64,000 nucleotides of DNA from UBA668 sp041394605 (GCA_041394605.1 JAWKHX010000011.1:1-64000), one strand, 5' to 3'. Shown: positions 17,882-27,171, counted from the stretch's first letter. The notes: a model not told the origin generated them from the letters alone. Numbers and translations are program-made.

Positions 17882-17887
17882 AGGGTA
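17882..17887 (-). promoter_or_regulatory. -10 box TACCCT, leaderless promoter of queF
   Basis: Minus-strand TACCCT, seven bases before ATG 17874. It faces away from the opposing box at 17909-17914, so the two genes share a compact divergent promoter region. Confidence 0.5.
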
Positions 17888-17908
17888 GGGCCGCACGCGC
17901 ACGGCCCC

Positions 17909-17914
17909 TACAGT
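17909..17914 (+). promoter_or_regulatory. -10 box TACAGT, leaderless promoter of PhyH gene
   Basis: TACAGT seven bases upstream of ATG 17922, without a ribosome-binding site between. Confidence 0.5.
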
Positions 17915-17921
17915 GGCGCCG

Positions 17922-18799
17922 ATGGGTCAGATCCTCACCGACGAGCAGGTCGCGCAGTACCACCGCGACGGGTTCCTCGCCGTGCCCGGCTTCGTGGGGC
18001 CGCAGGCGCTCGCCGAGTTGAAGGCGGCCGCCGAGCGGATCGTGGAGGAGTTCGTGCCGCCGGAGCGGCCGGCGGTGTTCACCACCGACGAGCAGACCCG
18101 GGTCAGCGACCGCCAGTTCCTGCAGTCCGGCGGTCGGGTGTGGTGCTTCTTCGAGGAGGACGCCTTCGCCGTCGATGGCTCCCTGCGCCAGCCGAAGGCG
18201 CTGAGCATCAACAAGATCGGCCACGCCATGCACGACCTGGTGCCCGAGTTCGAGCGGTTCAGCTACACCGCGGATCTCGCCGGCGCCGTGGCGGACATCG
18301 GGCTCATCGACGCGCTGGCGCTGCAGAGCATGTACATCTTCAAGCAGCCGCACATCGGCGGCGAGGTCGGCTGCCACCAGGACGCTGCCTTCCTCTACAC
18401 GGACCCCATCAGCGTCACCGGCTGCTGGTTCGCCGTGGAGGACGCCACGCTGGAGAACGGCTGCCTGTGGGCGGCCCTGGTGGGCACTGCACGGCGCTGC
18501 GGTCGCAGTTCCGCCGGGCCGGGGCGACGGACGACGACGGCACGGAGTTCCGCACCCTGGACGCCTCTCCCCTGCCCACGCCACCCGACGACCTGGTGCC
18601 GCTGGAGGTACCGGCCGGCACGCTGGTGCTCCTGCACGGCTTGCTGCCGCACTGGAGCGACGTCAACCACTCGCCCGTCAGCCGCCACGCCTACACGCTC
18701 CACTGCATCTCGGCCACCGCCGAGTACCCCGATTGGAACTGGCTGCAGCGCCCCGCCGGCATGCCGCTGCGCCCGCTGGACTCGCTCGCCACCATCTGA
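17922..18799 (+). CDS. phytanoyl-CoA dioxygenase (PhyH) family protein (frameshifted)
   Basis: Fe(II)/2-oxoglutarate-dependent oxygenase of the PhyH family, about 292 residues over two frames. Frame one runs from ATG 17922 through YHRDGFLAVPGFVG and the iron-binding HxD of GGEVGCHQDAAF to ENGCLWA. Frame two continues with TALRSQFRRAGA, HWSDVNHSPVSRHAYTLH (distal histidine and the 2-oxoglutarate-binding arginine) and ends at 18799. A lost C in the CCC run at 18475-18477 explains the break. All metal and cosubstrate residues are present, so the real gene is probably intact. Substrate unknown. Confidence 0.78.
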
Positions 18800-18818
18800 C
18801 ACGGACGGCCACCTCACC

Positions 18819-19883
18819 ATGAACACCAACATCTCCGCACTGCCCAAGGTTCTCCTCCACGACCACCTCGACGGCGGGTTGCGCCCGCGGACCGTCATCG
18901 AACTGGCCGAGGAGTACGGCTACGGCAACCTCCCCACGCACGATGTGGACGAACTGGCCGCCTGGTTCAACCGCGGCGCCAAGCGCAACGACCTCGTCCT
19001 CTACCTGGAGACGTTCGCCCACACCGTGGGCGTCATGCAGCACCGTGACGCCATCGAGCGGGTGGCGTACGAGTGCGCCGTCGACCTCGCCGCCGACGGC
19101 GTCGTCTACGCCGAGGTGCGGATGGCTCCGGAGCTGTGCACGGAGCAGGGGCTGACGCTGGACGAGGTGGTGCAGGCCATCATCGACGGGTTCCAGCGCG
19201 GCTCGGCCGGCACCGACCTGACGATCTACCTCATCTGCTCGGCCATGCGCACCGCGGCCCGCAGCCTGGAGATCGCCGAACTGGCCGTCCGCTGGCGCGA
19301 CCGCGGGTGCGTCGGCTTCGACATCGCCGGCGCCGAGGCCGGCTACCCGCCCACCCGCCACCTGGACGCCTTCCACTACGTGCAGCGTGAGAACTTCCAC
19401 ACCACCATCCACGCCGGCGAGGCGTTCGGCCTGCCGAGCATCTGGGAGGCCGTGCAGTTCTGCGGGGCGGAGCGCCTGGGCCACGGGGTGCGGATCGTCG
19501 ACGACATCACCGGCCCGGAGGGCCAGGAGCAGCTGGGCCGGCTGGCGGCATTCGTGCGCGACCGGCGCATCCCGCTGGAGCTGTGCCCCACCAGCAATGT
19601 CGGCACCGGCGTGTGCGCCACCATCGCCGACCACCCGATCGGCATGCTGAAGCGGCTGCGCTTCCGGGTGACACTGAACACCGACAACCGGCTGATGAGC
19701 GACACGTCGATGACCAAGGAGATGGAGCAGTTGGCGGATGCGTTCGGCTGGGGGCTGGACGACTTCGAGTGGATCACCATCAACTCGATGAAGAGCGCCT
19801 TCGCCCCCTTCCCCGAGCGCCTGGCCATCATCAACGGAATCATCAAGCCCCGCTACGCCATGGCCCGCGCCGGCACTCTCTGA
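18819..19883 (+). CDS. add: adenosine deaminase
   Basis: Zinc-dependent adenosine deaminase of 354 residues, converting adenosine or deoxyadenosine to inosine. Metal ligands are in LHDHLDGGLRP near the N-terminus; the catalytic region is FHTTIHAGEAFG (about residues 190-200) with ERLGHGVRI; ELCPTSNVGTG and the late aspartate in LNTDNRLM complete the site. In typical enzymes this last motif reads TDDP; here it is TDNR, with the metal-binding Asp kept. It begins 19 bases after the PhyH stop and is followed by upp 30 bases on, giving a salvage block near the nucleoside importer. Confidence 0.92.
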   Translation: MNTNISALPKVLLHDHLDGGLRPRTVIELAEEYGYGNLPTHDVDELAAWFNRGAKRNDLVLYLETFAHTVGVMQHRDAIERVAYECAVDLAADGVVYAEVRMAPELCTEQGLTLDEVVQAIIDGFQRGSAGTDLTIYLICSAMRTAARSLEIAELAVRWRDRGCVGFDIAGAEAGYPPTRHLDAFHYVQRENFHTTIHAGEAFGLPSIWEAVQFCGAERLGHGVRIVDDITGPEGQEQLGRLAAFVRDRRIPLELCPTSNVGTGVCATIADHPIGMLKRLRFRVTLNTDNRLMSDTSMTKEMEQLADAFGWGLDDFEWITINSMKSAFAPFPERLAIINGIIKPRYAMARAGTL

Positions 19884-19912
19884 CCGCCACCGGCACCTGG
19901 CAGACTCGCGGC

Positions 19913-20548
19913 ATGTCAGTTGCCGTGCACGTGGTCGACCACCCCCTCATCGCCGACTCCCTCACCCGGGTCCGGGCGAAGGAGACGCCGAACGCCCTGT
20001 TCCGCCAGGAGCTGGAGCGCATCGGCACCCTGCTGATCGCCGAGGCCACCAAGGGCCTGCCCACCGGCAGCGTCAGCGTGGAGACGCCCCTCACCACGAC
20101 GCTCGGCCGTCAGCTCAGCTCGCAGCCAGTGGTGGTGCCGGTGCTGCGCGCCGGGTTGGGCTTCCTGCATGCCGCCCAGGACCTCCTGCCCAACGCCGAC
20201 GTCGGGTTCATCGGCGTGGCCCGCGACGAGGAGACCCACCAGCCCAAGCCGTACGTCAACAAGCTGCCGGAGAGCCTGGCCGGGCGGCAGGTCATCGTGC
20301 TCGACCCGATGCTGGCCACCGGCGGCTCGCTGGCCCACACCTGCCACCTGCTGCTGGAGCGTGGCGCCACCGGCACGATCATCGTGGTGTGCGTGCTGGC
20401 TGCGCCGGAAGGCATCGAACTGCTCCGCAACGAGGGGCTGGAGCTGGCCGTGTACACCGCCGCGCTCGACGAGCGGCTGAACGAGCAGGCGTTCATCGTG
20501 CCCGGCCTGGGTGATGCGGGCGACCGCCAGTTCGGCTCACCTGCCTGA
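19913..20548 (+). CDS. upp: uracil phosphoribosyltransferase
   Basis: UPRTase of 211 residues converting uracil and PRPP to UMP. The PRPP-binding loop is VIVLDPMLATGGSLAHTC (about residues 124-141); the conserved PVLRAGLGF (about 77-85) and PKPYVNKLP (about 106-114) belong to uracil and phosphate contacts. The C-terminus IVPGLGDAGDRQFG is the usual UPRTase end. ATG 19913 gives the normal length. A CAGACT hexamer six bases upstream may be a weak leaderless promoter. Confidence 0.95.
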   Translation: MSVAVHVVDHPLIADSLTRVRAKETPNALFRQELERIGTLLIAEATKGLPTGSVSVETPLTTTLGRQLSSQPVVVPVLRAGLGFLHAAQDLLPNADVGFIGVARDEETHQPKPYVNKLPESLAGRQVIVLDPMLATGGSLAHTCHLLLERGATGTIIVVCVLAAPEGIELLRNEGLELAVYTAALDERLNEQAFIVPGLGDAGDRQFGSPA

Positions 20549-20587
20549 CCGCGACGGAAACCGGCGCTGCCGTTCGTTGGAGTCGGT

Positions 20588-21100
20588 GTGAGCAATGACC
20601 GGCGGGTGGAGGAACGGCTGAACGACCGGGAGGCCTTCCTGGCCTTCTACGACCGGACGTTCACCGACGCCTACCGCTACGCCGGGCGGCTGTGCGGCAC
20701 CGACCGGGCCGCTGCCGAGGACCTCGTGCAGGACGCGTACCTCCGGGTGCTGCGCCAGATCCGCGGCGGCGACGGCCCGCAGGTGTCGGTGGGGTACGTG
20801 ATCACCACGATCCGCAACCTGCACCTCGACGGGCTGCGCCGGGAGGCCGGCCGGGAACGCCACCTGCACCTGGTGGCCACGCCGGCCGTGTCCGTCGATG
20901 CCGACCCGCCGTCGATGGCCGAGCCGTCGGCGCTGGCGGCCCTGCCGCCCAGGGACCGGACGGCACTCGTCCTCCGCTACGTGGACGGGCTGTCCGTGCC
21001 CGAGGTGGCCGAGGCACTCGGCACCACCGTGCACGCCGCCGAGTCACTGCTCGCCCGCGCCCGCACCCGACTCCGCCAGCAGGAGGCCGACCATGGATGA
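20588..21100 (+). CDS. ECF RNA polymerase sigma factor
   Basis: ECF sigma factor of 170 residues. Region 2: YAGRLCGTDRAAAEDLVQDAY, then VSVGYVITTIRNLHLDGLRR. Region 4: LPPRDRTALVLRYVDGLSVPEVAEALGTTVHAAESLLARAR. GTG 20588 follows a GGAG about seven bases upstream; an alternative GTG lies at 20586 out of frame. The 3' end overlaps the next gene by eight bases, so the META-domain membrane protein is almost certainly its coupled partner. Confidence 0.87.
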   Translation: MSNDRRVEERLNDREAFLAFYDRTFTDAYRYAGRLCGTDRAAAEDLVQDAYLRVLRQIRGGDGPQVSVGYVITTIRNLHLDGLRREAGRERHLHLVATPAVSVDADPPSMAEPSALAALPPRDRTALVLRYVDGLSVPEVAEALGTTVHAAESLLARARTRLRQQEADHG

Positions 21101-23039
21101 GATCCGTCTCGACGAGCACGTGTCCGACGAGCTGACCCCCCGACCGGACTTCCGGGCGGAGCTGCGCGGCCGCCTGGCCGCGGAGTGGTCCGGCCGCTCC
21201 GCTGCAGCCAGTGGGCACCGGCGCCGGCGTGCCGTGCTGGCAGTTGCCGCTGCCGCGCTCGTGGCTGCCGCGGCCGTCACCGTGGTGGTGGTGACGGGCG
21301 ACGACGGCCCGAGCACCGTCCGGCCCGCCGACTCCTCCGGCGGCACCGCCGACCCCAGTGGGGTCACCGAACCGACCGGGTCGACCGAGCCGCCGACGAC
21401 CGTGCCCGGCTCGACGACGCCGGCCGACACCGACCTGGCCGCCGCCATCGCCGGCGTGAACTGGACGGTGTGGGAGTGGAACGACGCCCGCACCAGCGGC
21501 ACGCCCACGTTCACCCTCGCCGCCGACGGCACGGTCAGCGGCTTCGACGGCTGCAACGGCTACGAGACCGAGCCGGGCACCGAGGGCCGGTGGCGGGTCG
21601 AGGACGGCCTGCTGCGCCTGCCACCCACCCTGAGGTTCGCTGCGATGGAGTGCTTCCGCGCCGGCGTGATGCCCTTGGTCGACGGCACCACGCTGTCGTT
21701 CGACGCTGCGGCGGGCGTGCTGCGGATGACCAGCCCCGACGGCGCCAACCGCTACATGGCCACGACGTCCTCAACGCTGGACCTGGGCACGACGGAGGTC
21801 CCCGCCGGCCTCGCCGCCGAGCCGCTGGACCGCACGGTGCTGTACACGGCGACGGTGGGCGCCGGCGACGGCCAGCTGGGCCGGGAGGACTGCCAGGAGT
21901 GCGAACCGACACGCCCGATGGCGCCGGTGCTCACACCGCAGGGCACGGTGATCATCCCCGACCTGGCCAACGGGCGGTGGGTGATCGTCGACGGCGCCGA
22001 CATGCGCACCGTACCGATGGACGGCGGTCTCGTCGGCCAACCGCTCCTCGTCGGCTCCTGGCTGTACGCGCCGATGAACACCGCCGCCGACCCGACGACC
22101 ACCACCGTACGGGCCTACGACACCACCGACATGACGACGGTGGTGGAGGAACTGCCGATGACGACCGACCTGTGGCGAACCCTCGTCGTCAGCGGCAACC
22201 ACCTGTTCGCCGGCGCCACCGAGTTGCGCGAACTGAGCCCGTACGACGCCGCCGCGACGATGGTGCCGGCGTTCGACCAGGCGCCGAACACGATGGACGT
22301 CACGTGGAACTCGGTGCACCGGCGCTGGCAGTTCCCCTCCTGGGCCACCGTCCCCACCGCCCTCACCGACGGCACCGTGCTGGTGGAGGCGGATCTCGGC
22401 GGGACCGATTCGATCGTCCGACTCTTCCCCGACGGAACGATGGCCGCCGGCACCCTGGCTGCACCGACCGATGCGTACGGCTGGTGGACGGCCGGCCAGC
22501 TGGGCATCGTCCAGATCGAGTTCGACGGCACCCGCTTCGAGGTCGCTCGCTACGCCCTGCCGCGGCCGTCCGGCCCACTGCAGATCGACGTCGAGACCGG
22601 TGCGCTGCTCGGCTTCGTCCCTGGCCCGCAGGATGCCGACGAGGTGGTCGCGGCCGTGACCGCTGCGATCGGCGCTCCCGTCACCGACAGCGGCTGGGCC
22701 GAGGTCTCCCGCAGCGGCGGCAGTGGCAGCGAATGGGAGTGCAGCGGCGCCACCGAGTGGCGCGAAGTGAGCTGGGACGGGGCCACCGCCACGTTCGTCC
22801 GCCAGGGCGGTTGGGTCGAACTGGTGGCCTGGTCCCTGGCTGACGGAGTCGCTACGTCGAACGGTCTGGCCATCGGCACGCCGCGGGCGGAGGTGCTCGC
22901 CGCCTGGGCCGACCGGGTGACGGTCTTCCAGAACAACGCCACCGTCACCATCAAGTGGGACGTGCTGACGCTCGCCGCCAACTTCGACGGGCAGGACGAG
23001 GTCGCCGCACTGACCGTCGAGCGCCGCCTCTGCAGCTGA
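21093..23039 (+). CDS. membrane protein with META domain, possible anti-sigma/sensor
   Basis: Protein of 648 residues starting inside the upstream sigma factor gene (ATG 21093). Residues 1-45 are a charged cytoplasmic tail, about 46-67 one transmembrane helix, about 68-108 a Thr/Pro/Gly linker. Residues about 112-220 resemble a META (HslJ-like) domain: VNWTVWEWN, SGFDGCNGYE and FAAMECFRAG with its conserved cysteines. The remaining ~430 residues look like a beta-propeller or strand-rich domain. Context and topology suggest an anti-sigma factor with a large outside sensor; no zinc-binding anti-sigma motif is present. Confidence 0.65.
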   Translation: MDEIRLDEHVSDELTPRPDFRAELRGRLAAEWSGRSAAASGHRRRRAVLAVAAAALVAAAAVTVVVVTGDDGPSTVRPADSSGGTADPSGVTEPTGSTEPPTTVPGSTTPADTDLAAAIAGVNWTVWEWNDARTSGTPTFTLAADGTVSGFDGCNGYETEPGTEGRWRVEDGLLRLPPTLRFAAMECFRAGVMPLVDGTTLSFDAAAGVLRMTSPDGANRYMATTSSTLDLGTTEVPAGLAAEPLDRTVLYTATVGAGDGQLGREDCQECEPTRPMAPVLTPQGTVIIPDLANGRWVIVDGADMRTVPMDGGLVGQPLLVGSWLYAPMNTAADPTTTTVRAYDTTDMTTVVEELPMTTDLWRTLVVSGNHLFAGATELRELSPYDAAATMVPAFDQAPNTMDVTWNSVHRRWQFPSWATVPTALTDGTVLVEADLGGTDSIVRLFPDGTMAAGTLAAPTDAYGWWTAGQLGIVQIEFDGTRFEVARYALPRPSGPLQIDVETGALLGFVPGPQDADEVVAAVTAAIGAPVTDSGWAEVSRSGGSGSEWECSGATEWREVSWDGATATFVRQGGWVELVAWSLADGVATSNGLAIGTPRAEVLAAWADRVTVFQNNATVTIKWDVLTLAANFDGQDEVAALTVERRLCS

Positions 23040-23077
23040 CCCGCGCTGACGGCCCCCTCCGCTCCGCCGCGTCACCA

Positions 23078-23135
23078 CCGGAAGTTGTCGCGGGGCTGAC
23101 CGTCAATTTCTCGGTCAGCCACGCGACAAGTCCGG
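23078..23135. repeat. palindromic intergenic repeat, copy A
   Basis: Hairpin with a stem of about 25 bp: outer arms CCGGAAGTTGTCGCG / CGCGACAAGTCCGG and inner arms GGCTGACCG / CGGTCAGCC around TCAATTTCT. It sits between two convergent genes and could terminate both. A clearly related sequence occurs at 35013-35068. Confidence 0.7.
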
Positions 23136-23156
23136 GTCGAAGTGAGTCTGGTCAGG

Positions 23157-24365
23157 TCAGGTGAGCGTCATGTTGGGCTCGCCGTTGGCGTTCAGGCCGT
23201 TGCCGCTGCGGGTGCAGGTGCCACCCCTCGGGCTGCCGCCGTTCCACGCCTGGCGGACGCAGTTGCGGATGGCCTTCTCGCCCCACCAGTTGGGGTGGAT
23301 GCTCTCCTGCACGTAGTACGGCCCGAAGATCGTGCTGACCGTGCGGATCTGGGCCACCCATTCCGTGGCATTGACGGCGTTGGCGTTGGTCCAGTTGCCG
23401 AGGCCGGTGTTCTCCATCAGGTTCACACCGCTCTCGCACAGCCGTCTGCCGTTGAAGGCCCCGTCAAGCCGCATCACCTTCACGTTGCCGGAGGTGTTGG
23501 CCGCGTTGGCCGCGTTCACCACGGCGCCGTTGATCTTCACCATCGCCGTGTTGTTGGCCCAGTCGGCATCCCTGTTCCAGAACCCACAGCCGCCGGTGCT
23601 CTGGCGGGTGTAGCCGCTCTCGCTGTAGCGGAAACCAGAGCCGTTGGGAATCGGCGAGGGGTAGGTCTGCATGACGATCGTGTACTGGCTGGTGCTGTAC
23701 CCGGCGTTGGCCATGGCCGTCTTCACGTTGTTGACCGCGGTGGTGATGAGCGCCGTCTTGGCATTGACGTTGGTGGTGGTGAAGTTGGACTTCACCGAGC
23801 TGTCGTCGTAGCAGTAGTTCTTCCACCACGACGGCGAGGTGAGGAAGTCCACCACGCAGGCCTGCACGATGTCGGCGAAGTTGAAGTCGTTGCCGCCGAT
23901 GGACAGCATGATCATCTTCACGTTGTGGGTGCCGGCGAATTCCTGCAGCATCCGGGCCTGGCCCTTGTTGCTGCCCGACTGGTAGAAGTCGATGCCCGGC
24001 TTGAAGTAGCCGTCGCTGGTGGTGAACGTGTTCACCTTCGCGCCGGAGCACGCCAGGTTCAGGCTGTTGATCCCGCCCCCGATGTGGATCTCCGCCGCAG
24101 TGCTGCGGTGGCAGCGGTTGATCGTCTCGCTGACCCCGCCGTTGTCGTAGTAGGCAGCCGAGCCGCCGGCATCCACCGACGACGAACTGTTGTTGCTGTT
24201 GCCGGCCCAGCGGCCGGCCTCACCGGAGATGTACGAATCGCCCAGGCTGACGACCCACGGCGTCCCCACGCCCGGCCCGTCCGCCTGTGCCACCTCGGTG
24301 CCGCCGACGACGGGCAGCGCCACCGCCACCGTCACCAGCGCCATCAACGCCCCCAACTTGCGCAT
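23157..24365 (-). CDS. secreted SGNH/GDSL hydrolase
   Basis: Exported hydrolase of 402 residues. The signal peptide begins MRKLGALMALVTVAVALPVV and ends around AQA. Catalytic blocks are VSLGDSYISGEAGRW (nucleophile serine), NLACSGA (block II glycine), LSIGGNDFNF (block III) and QESIHPNWWG (block V, histidine; Ser in place of the usual Asp). Cysteines are frequent, consistent with an extracellular enzyme. ATG 24365 is preceded by AAAGGAG. Similar actinobacterial proteins are annotated as lipases or esterases; substrate unknown. Confidence 0.82.
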   Translation of the reverse strand: MRKLGALMALVTVAVALPVVGGTEVAQADGPGVGTPWVVSLGDSYISGEAGRWAGNSNNSSSSVDAGGSAAYYDNGGVSETINRCHRSTAAEIHIGGGINSLNLACSGAKVNTFTTSDGYFKPGIDFYQSGSNKGQARMLQEFAGTHNVKMIMLSIGGNDFNFADIVQACVVDFLTSPSWWKNYCYDDSSVKSNFTTTNVNAKTALITTAVNNVKTAMANAGYSTSQYTIVMQTYPSPIPNGSGFRYSESGYTRQSTGGCGFWNRDADWANNTAMVKINGAVVNAANAANTSGNVKVMRLDGAFNGRRLCESGVNLMENTGLGNWTNANAVNATEWVAQIRTVSTIFGPYYVQESIHPNWWGEKAIRNCVRQAWNGGSPRGGTCTRSGNGLNANGEPNMTLT

Positions 24366-24466
24366 GCATGCTCCTTTGGAACTGCCACCCACCATCGGTG
24401 GGCGGGTCACCACGGTGTGACGGACGACACTCTAGTTACCCGCCAGTAGCCCTGCTGACCACCAGG

Positions 24467-24510
24467 GTTGGAGGATTTCCTGCTCGGAGGTGAGCACGAA
24501 ACCCTCCGAC
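24467..24510 (-). terminator. imperfect hairpin after phosphohexomutase gene
   Basis: Arms 24467-24485 and 24492-24510 match at 16 of 19 positions around GGAGGT. It starts just beyond the mutase stop (minus strand), so it likely serves as its terminator. The remaining 24366-24466 should hold the SGNH gene promoter, but no convincing box stands out. Confidence 0.5.
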
Positions 24511-24515
24511 CCGGG

Positions 24516-26104
24516 TCAGGTGAGGAGGGCGGCGAGGTCGGAGAGGAGGGGGGCGGGGTCTTCGCCGATGCCTTCGGCGTAGAGCTTGACCTTCGGCTCG
24601 GTGCCGCTGGGGCGGACCTGCAGGCGCACGTCGTCGCCGAGGCAGAGGCGCAACAGGCCGGCCTCCTCGAACCACTCCACCCCGGTGACGGCCCGGCCCC
24701 CGACCGACGTCGGAGGCTCGGCCCGCATCCGCGCCACCGCGGCGGCACCGTCGGCGGGCGGCATCCGCACCGACAACTCCGCCATCACGTGGCGGCCGAA
24801 CTCGGCGGCGATGGCGTCCAGGCGGTCCTGCAACGTCACACCCTCCTCGGCAGCGACTGCGGCCACCTCGGCCATCAGCACGGCGGCGGTGATGCCGTCC
24901 TTGTCCAGCGGCTGCCCGGCCACCAGGTACCCCAGCGCCTGCTCGTAGCCGAACACGAACCGCTCGTCGGGGTGCTCCAGCACGGTGTGGCCGATCCACT
25001 TGAACCCGGTGAACGTCTCCCGGCAGGTGACGCCGCGGGCCGCGGCCATCCGCCCGAGCAGCGACGACGACACCAGCGTCGTCACGACCAGGCGGTCGTC
25101 ACCCGACGTGTGACGGAGGATGTGGTCGGCCATCAGCCAGCCGATCTCGTCGCCGCCGAGCCGCCGCCAGCCACCCTCCGGCGTGGGGATCGCCGCACCC
25201 AGCCGGTCCGCATCCGGGTCGTTGGCCAGCGCCAGCAGCGCGCCCGACGCCGCGGCCCGGGCCATCAGCAGGTCCATCGCCCCCGGCTCCTCCGGGTTGG
25301 GGAAGTGGACCGTGGGGAAGCGGCCGTCGGGCTCCTGCTGCTCGGGCACCACCGCCGGCACCGGCAGCCCGGCCACGTCGAAGGCCTCCAGCAGGGTCGC
25401 CCCGCCGACGCCGTGCATGGCCGTGTACGCCACCGGCACGCCGGCGACCTCCGGGCACAGCCGCACCGTGGGACGAACGCCAGGTAGCGCTCGATGTGGT
25501 CGCGCCCCAGCCGCTGGATCAGCGGATCGTCGGCGGGCGCCAACGCCACCGCACGGGTCGATGGCGTCGATGTGCGAGCTGATCAGCAGTCCGCCGGCGG
25601 GACGATCTGCGACCCGGTGTCCAGGTACACCTTGTAGCCGTTGTCCTCCGGCGGGTTGTGCGAGGCAGTGACCATCACGCCGGCGGCCGCACCGGCCTCG
25701 GTGATGTTCCACGCCAGCACCGGCGTGGGCACCACCCGGTCGAACAGCATCGCCTTCACCCCACGGGCGGCGCACACCCGCGCTGTGTCCAGCGCGAACG
25801 CATCGCTCTTGCGGCGGGCGTCGTAGCCGATGATCACGCCGCGCTCGGCGGCGTGCGGGGCATGCACGAGCAGGTAGTCCACCAGCCCGGCAGCGGCCTG
25901 CTGCACCACCAGCCGGTTCATCCGCTGGGGCCCGGCGCCCACCGCGGCGCGCAGGCCGGCGGTGCCGAACTGCAGGCGGCCGGTGAAGCGGGCCTCCAGA
26001 TCCTCGTCGGGGCCGGCCAGCAGGGCGGCCAACTCCTCGCGCATGTCGTCGTCGGGTTCGGCCGCCAGCCAACGCTCGGCGGTCTCTCGTGCAGTGGCAC
26101 TCAT
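24516..26104 (-). CDS. phosphoglucomutase/phosphomannomutase (frameshifted three times)
   Basis: Alpha-D-phosphohexomutase of about 530 residues. Order: FGTAGLRAAVGAGPQRMN near the N-terminus, the phosphoserine loop VMVTASHNPPEDNGYKVY, YTAMHGVGG, the metal-binding loop NDPDADRLG, GWLMADHIL, the sugar-binding GYEQALGY, and the phosphate-binding RPSGTEPKVK at the end. The frame is open from ATG 26104 to about 25587, changes there, again at about 25550, and returns at about 25478. One-base losses explain the first and third, a two-base loss (or one extra base) the second. The complete motif set argues for sequence errors. Downstream of adenosine kinase in the same direction. Confidence 0.82.
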
Positions 26105-26113
26105 GGGGCAACC

Positions 26114-27109
26114 TCAGGGCAGCAGGGTCTTCAGTTCGACGAGCGGCCGCGGGCCGACGTGGGAGATCACTTCAGCCGCGGCGATCGCCCCCAGCTTCGC
26201 GCACTCATCCAGCTGCCGCCCCCGCGTGTACCCGAAGAGGAACCCGGCGGCGAACAGATCGCCGGCGCCGGTGGTGTCCAGCACCTGGTGCACGGGTTCG
26301 GCCGGGGCACGGTGCACGTCGTCCGGGGTGACGATGACGCACCCGTCGGCGCCGATGGTGATGACCGCCATGTGGCAGTCGTGCCGCACCCGGGCGACGG
26401 CCTCGTCGAACGAGTCCACCTGGTACAGCGACAGCAGCTCGGCCTCGTTGCCGAACAGCAGGTCCACCTCGTCGGTGACCAGGGCCGGAAGTCGTCGCGG
26501 TGGCGGTCCACGCAGAAGGAGTCGCTGAGCGTCAGGCTGACCCGCCGCCCGTTGGCGTGGGCGATGGCGGCCGCGATGGCGGAAGGCCTCCTTCGCTTCC
26601 GGCCGGTCGTACAGGTAACCCTCCATGTACAGCACGGCGCCGGCGGCCACGGTGGCCTCGTCGATGTCCGTGGGCTTCAGCAGGCTGGACACACCGAGGT
26701 AGGTGTTCATCGTCCGCTGGGCGTCGGGCGTGACCACGATGATGCACCGCCCGGTGGGCACGTCCGCCTCAGCGTGGCCGGGCCGGAAGTGCACGCCCAC
26801 GGCGCGCAGGTCGTGGCCGAACACCTCGCCCAGTTCGTCGTCGCTGACCTTGCCGATGTACGCCGCCCGGCCCCCGAACGAGGCGACGCCGGTCATGGTG
26901 TTGGCGGCCGACCCGCCACTCATCTCCACCGCGGTGCCGAGCGCCCGGTAGAGGTAGAGGGCGCGGTCGGTGTCCACCAGCGTCATCGACCCCTTCACCA
27001 GCTCGTGGTGGTGGATGAAGTGGTCGTCCGCGTGGGAGATGACGTCCACCAGCGCGTTGCCCACACCGACCACGTCGTACAGCGGCTCGTTCACGGGGGC
27101 GCCTGACAC
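26114..27109 (-). CDS. adenosine kinase (PfkB family; two compensating frameshifts)
   Basis: PfkB-family carbohydrate/nucleoside kinase of about 332 residues, closest to bacterial adenosine kinases: DVVGVGNALVDVISHADDHF at the N-terminus, GSMTLVD, SGGSAANTMTGVASFGG (nucleoside-binding), and the ATP/catalytic DTTGAGDLFAAGFLFG near the C-terminus. Between about 26585 and 26495 the protein runs in another frame (AIAHANGRRVSLTLSDSFC), implying a two-base loss near 26582 and a lost G near 26487. GTG 27109 is preferred because a TAGCGT box lies eight bases upstream; GTG 27094 is also possible. Divergent from the helicase gene. Confidence 0.82.
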   Translation of the reverse strand: MSGAPVNEPLYDVVGVGNALVDVISHADDHFIHHHELVKGSMTLVDTDRALYLYRALGTAVEMSGGSAANTMTGVASFGGRAAYIGKVSDDELGEVFGHDLRAVGVHFRPGHAEADVPTGRCIIVVTPDAQRTMNTYLGVSSLLKPTDIDEATVAAGAVLYMEGYLYDRPEAKEAFRHRGRHRPRQRAAGQPDAQRLLLRGPPPRRLPALVTDEVDLLFGNEAELLSLYQVDSFDEAVARVRHDCHMAVITIGADGCVIVTPDDVHRAPAEPVHQVLDTTGAGDLFAAGFLFGYTRGRQLDECAKLGAIAAAEVISHVGPRPLVELKTLLP

Positions 27110-27117
27110 GGGCAACA

Positions 27118-27123
27118 ACGCTA
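27118..27123 (-). promoter_or_regulatory. -10 box TAGCGT, leaderless promoter of adenosine kinase
   Basis: Minus-strand TAGCGT, eight bases before GTG 27109. Confidence 0.42.
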
Positions 27124-27158
27124 CCCGCCCCACACCGCCGACGGCCGGACGGCCGGGA

Positions 27159-27164
27159 TACGCT
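27159..27164 (+). promoter_or_regulatory. -10 box TACGCT, leaderless promoter of helicase
   Basis: TACGCT seven bases upstream of GTG 27172; no ribosome-binding site lies between. Confidence 0.45.
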
Positions 27165-27171
27165 CGCCGCG

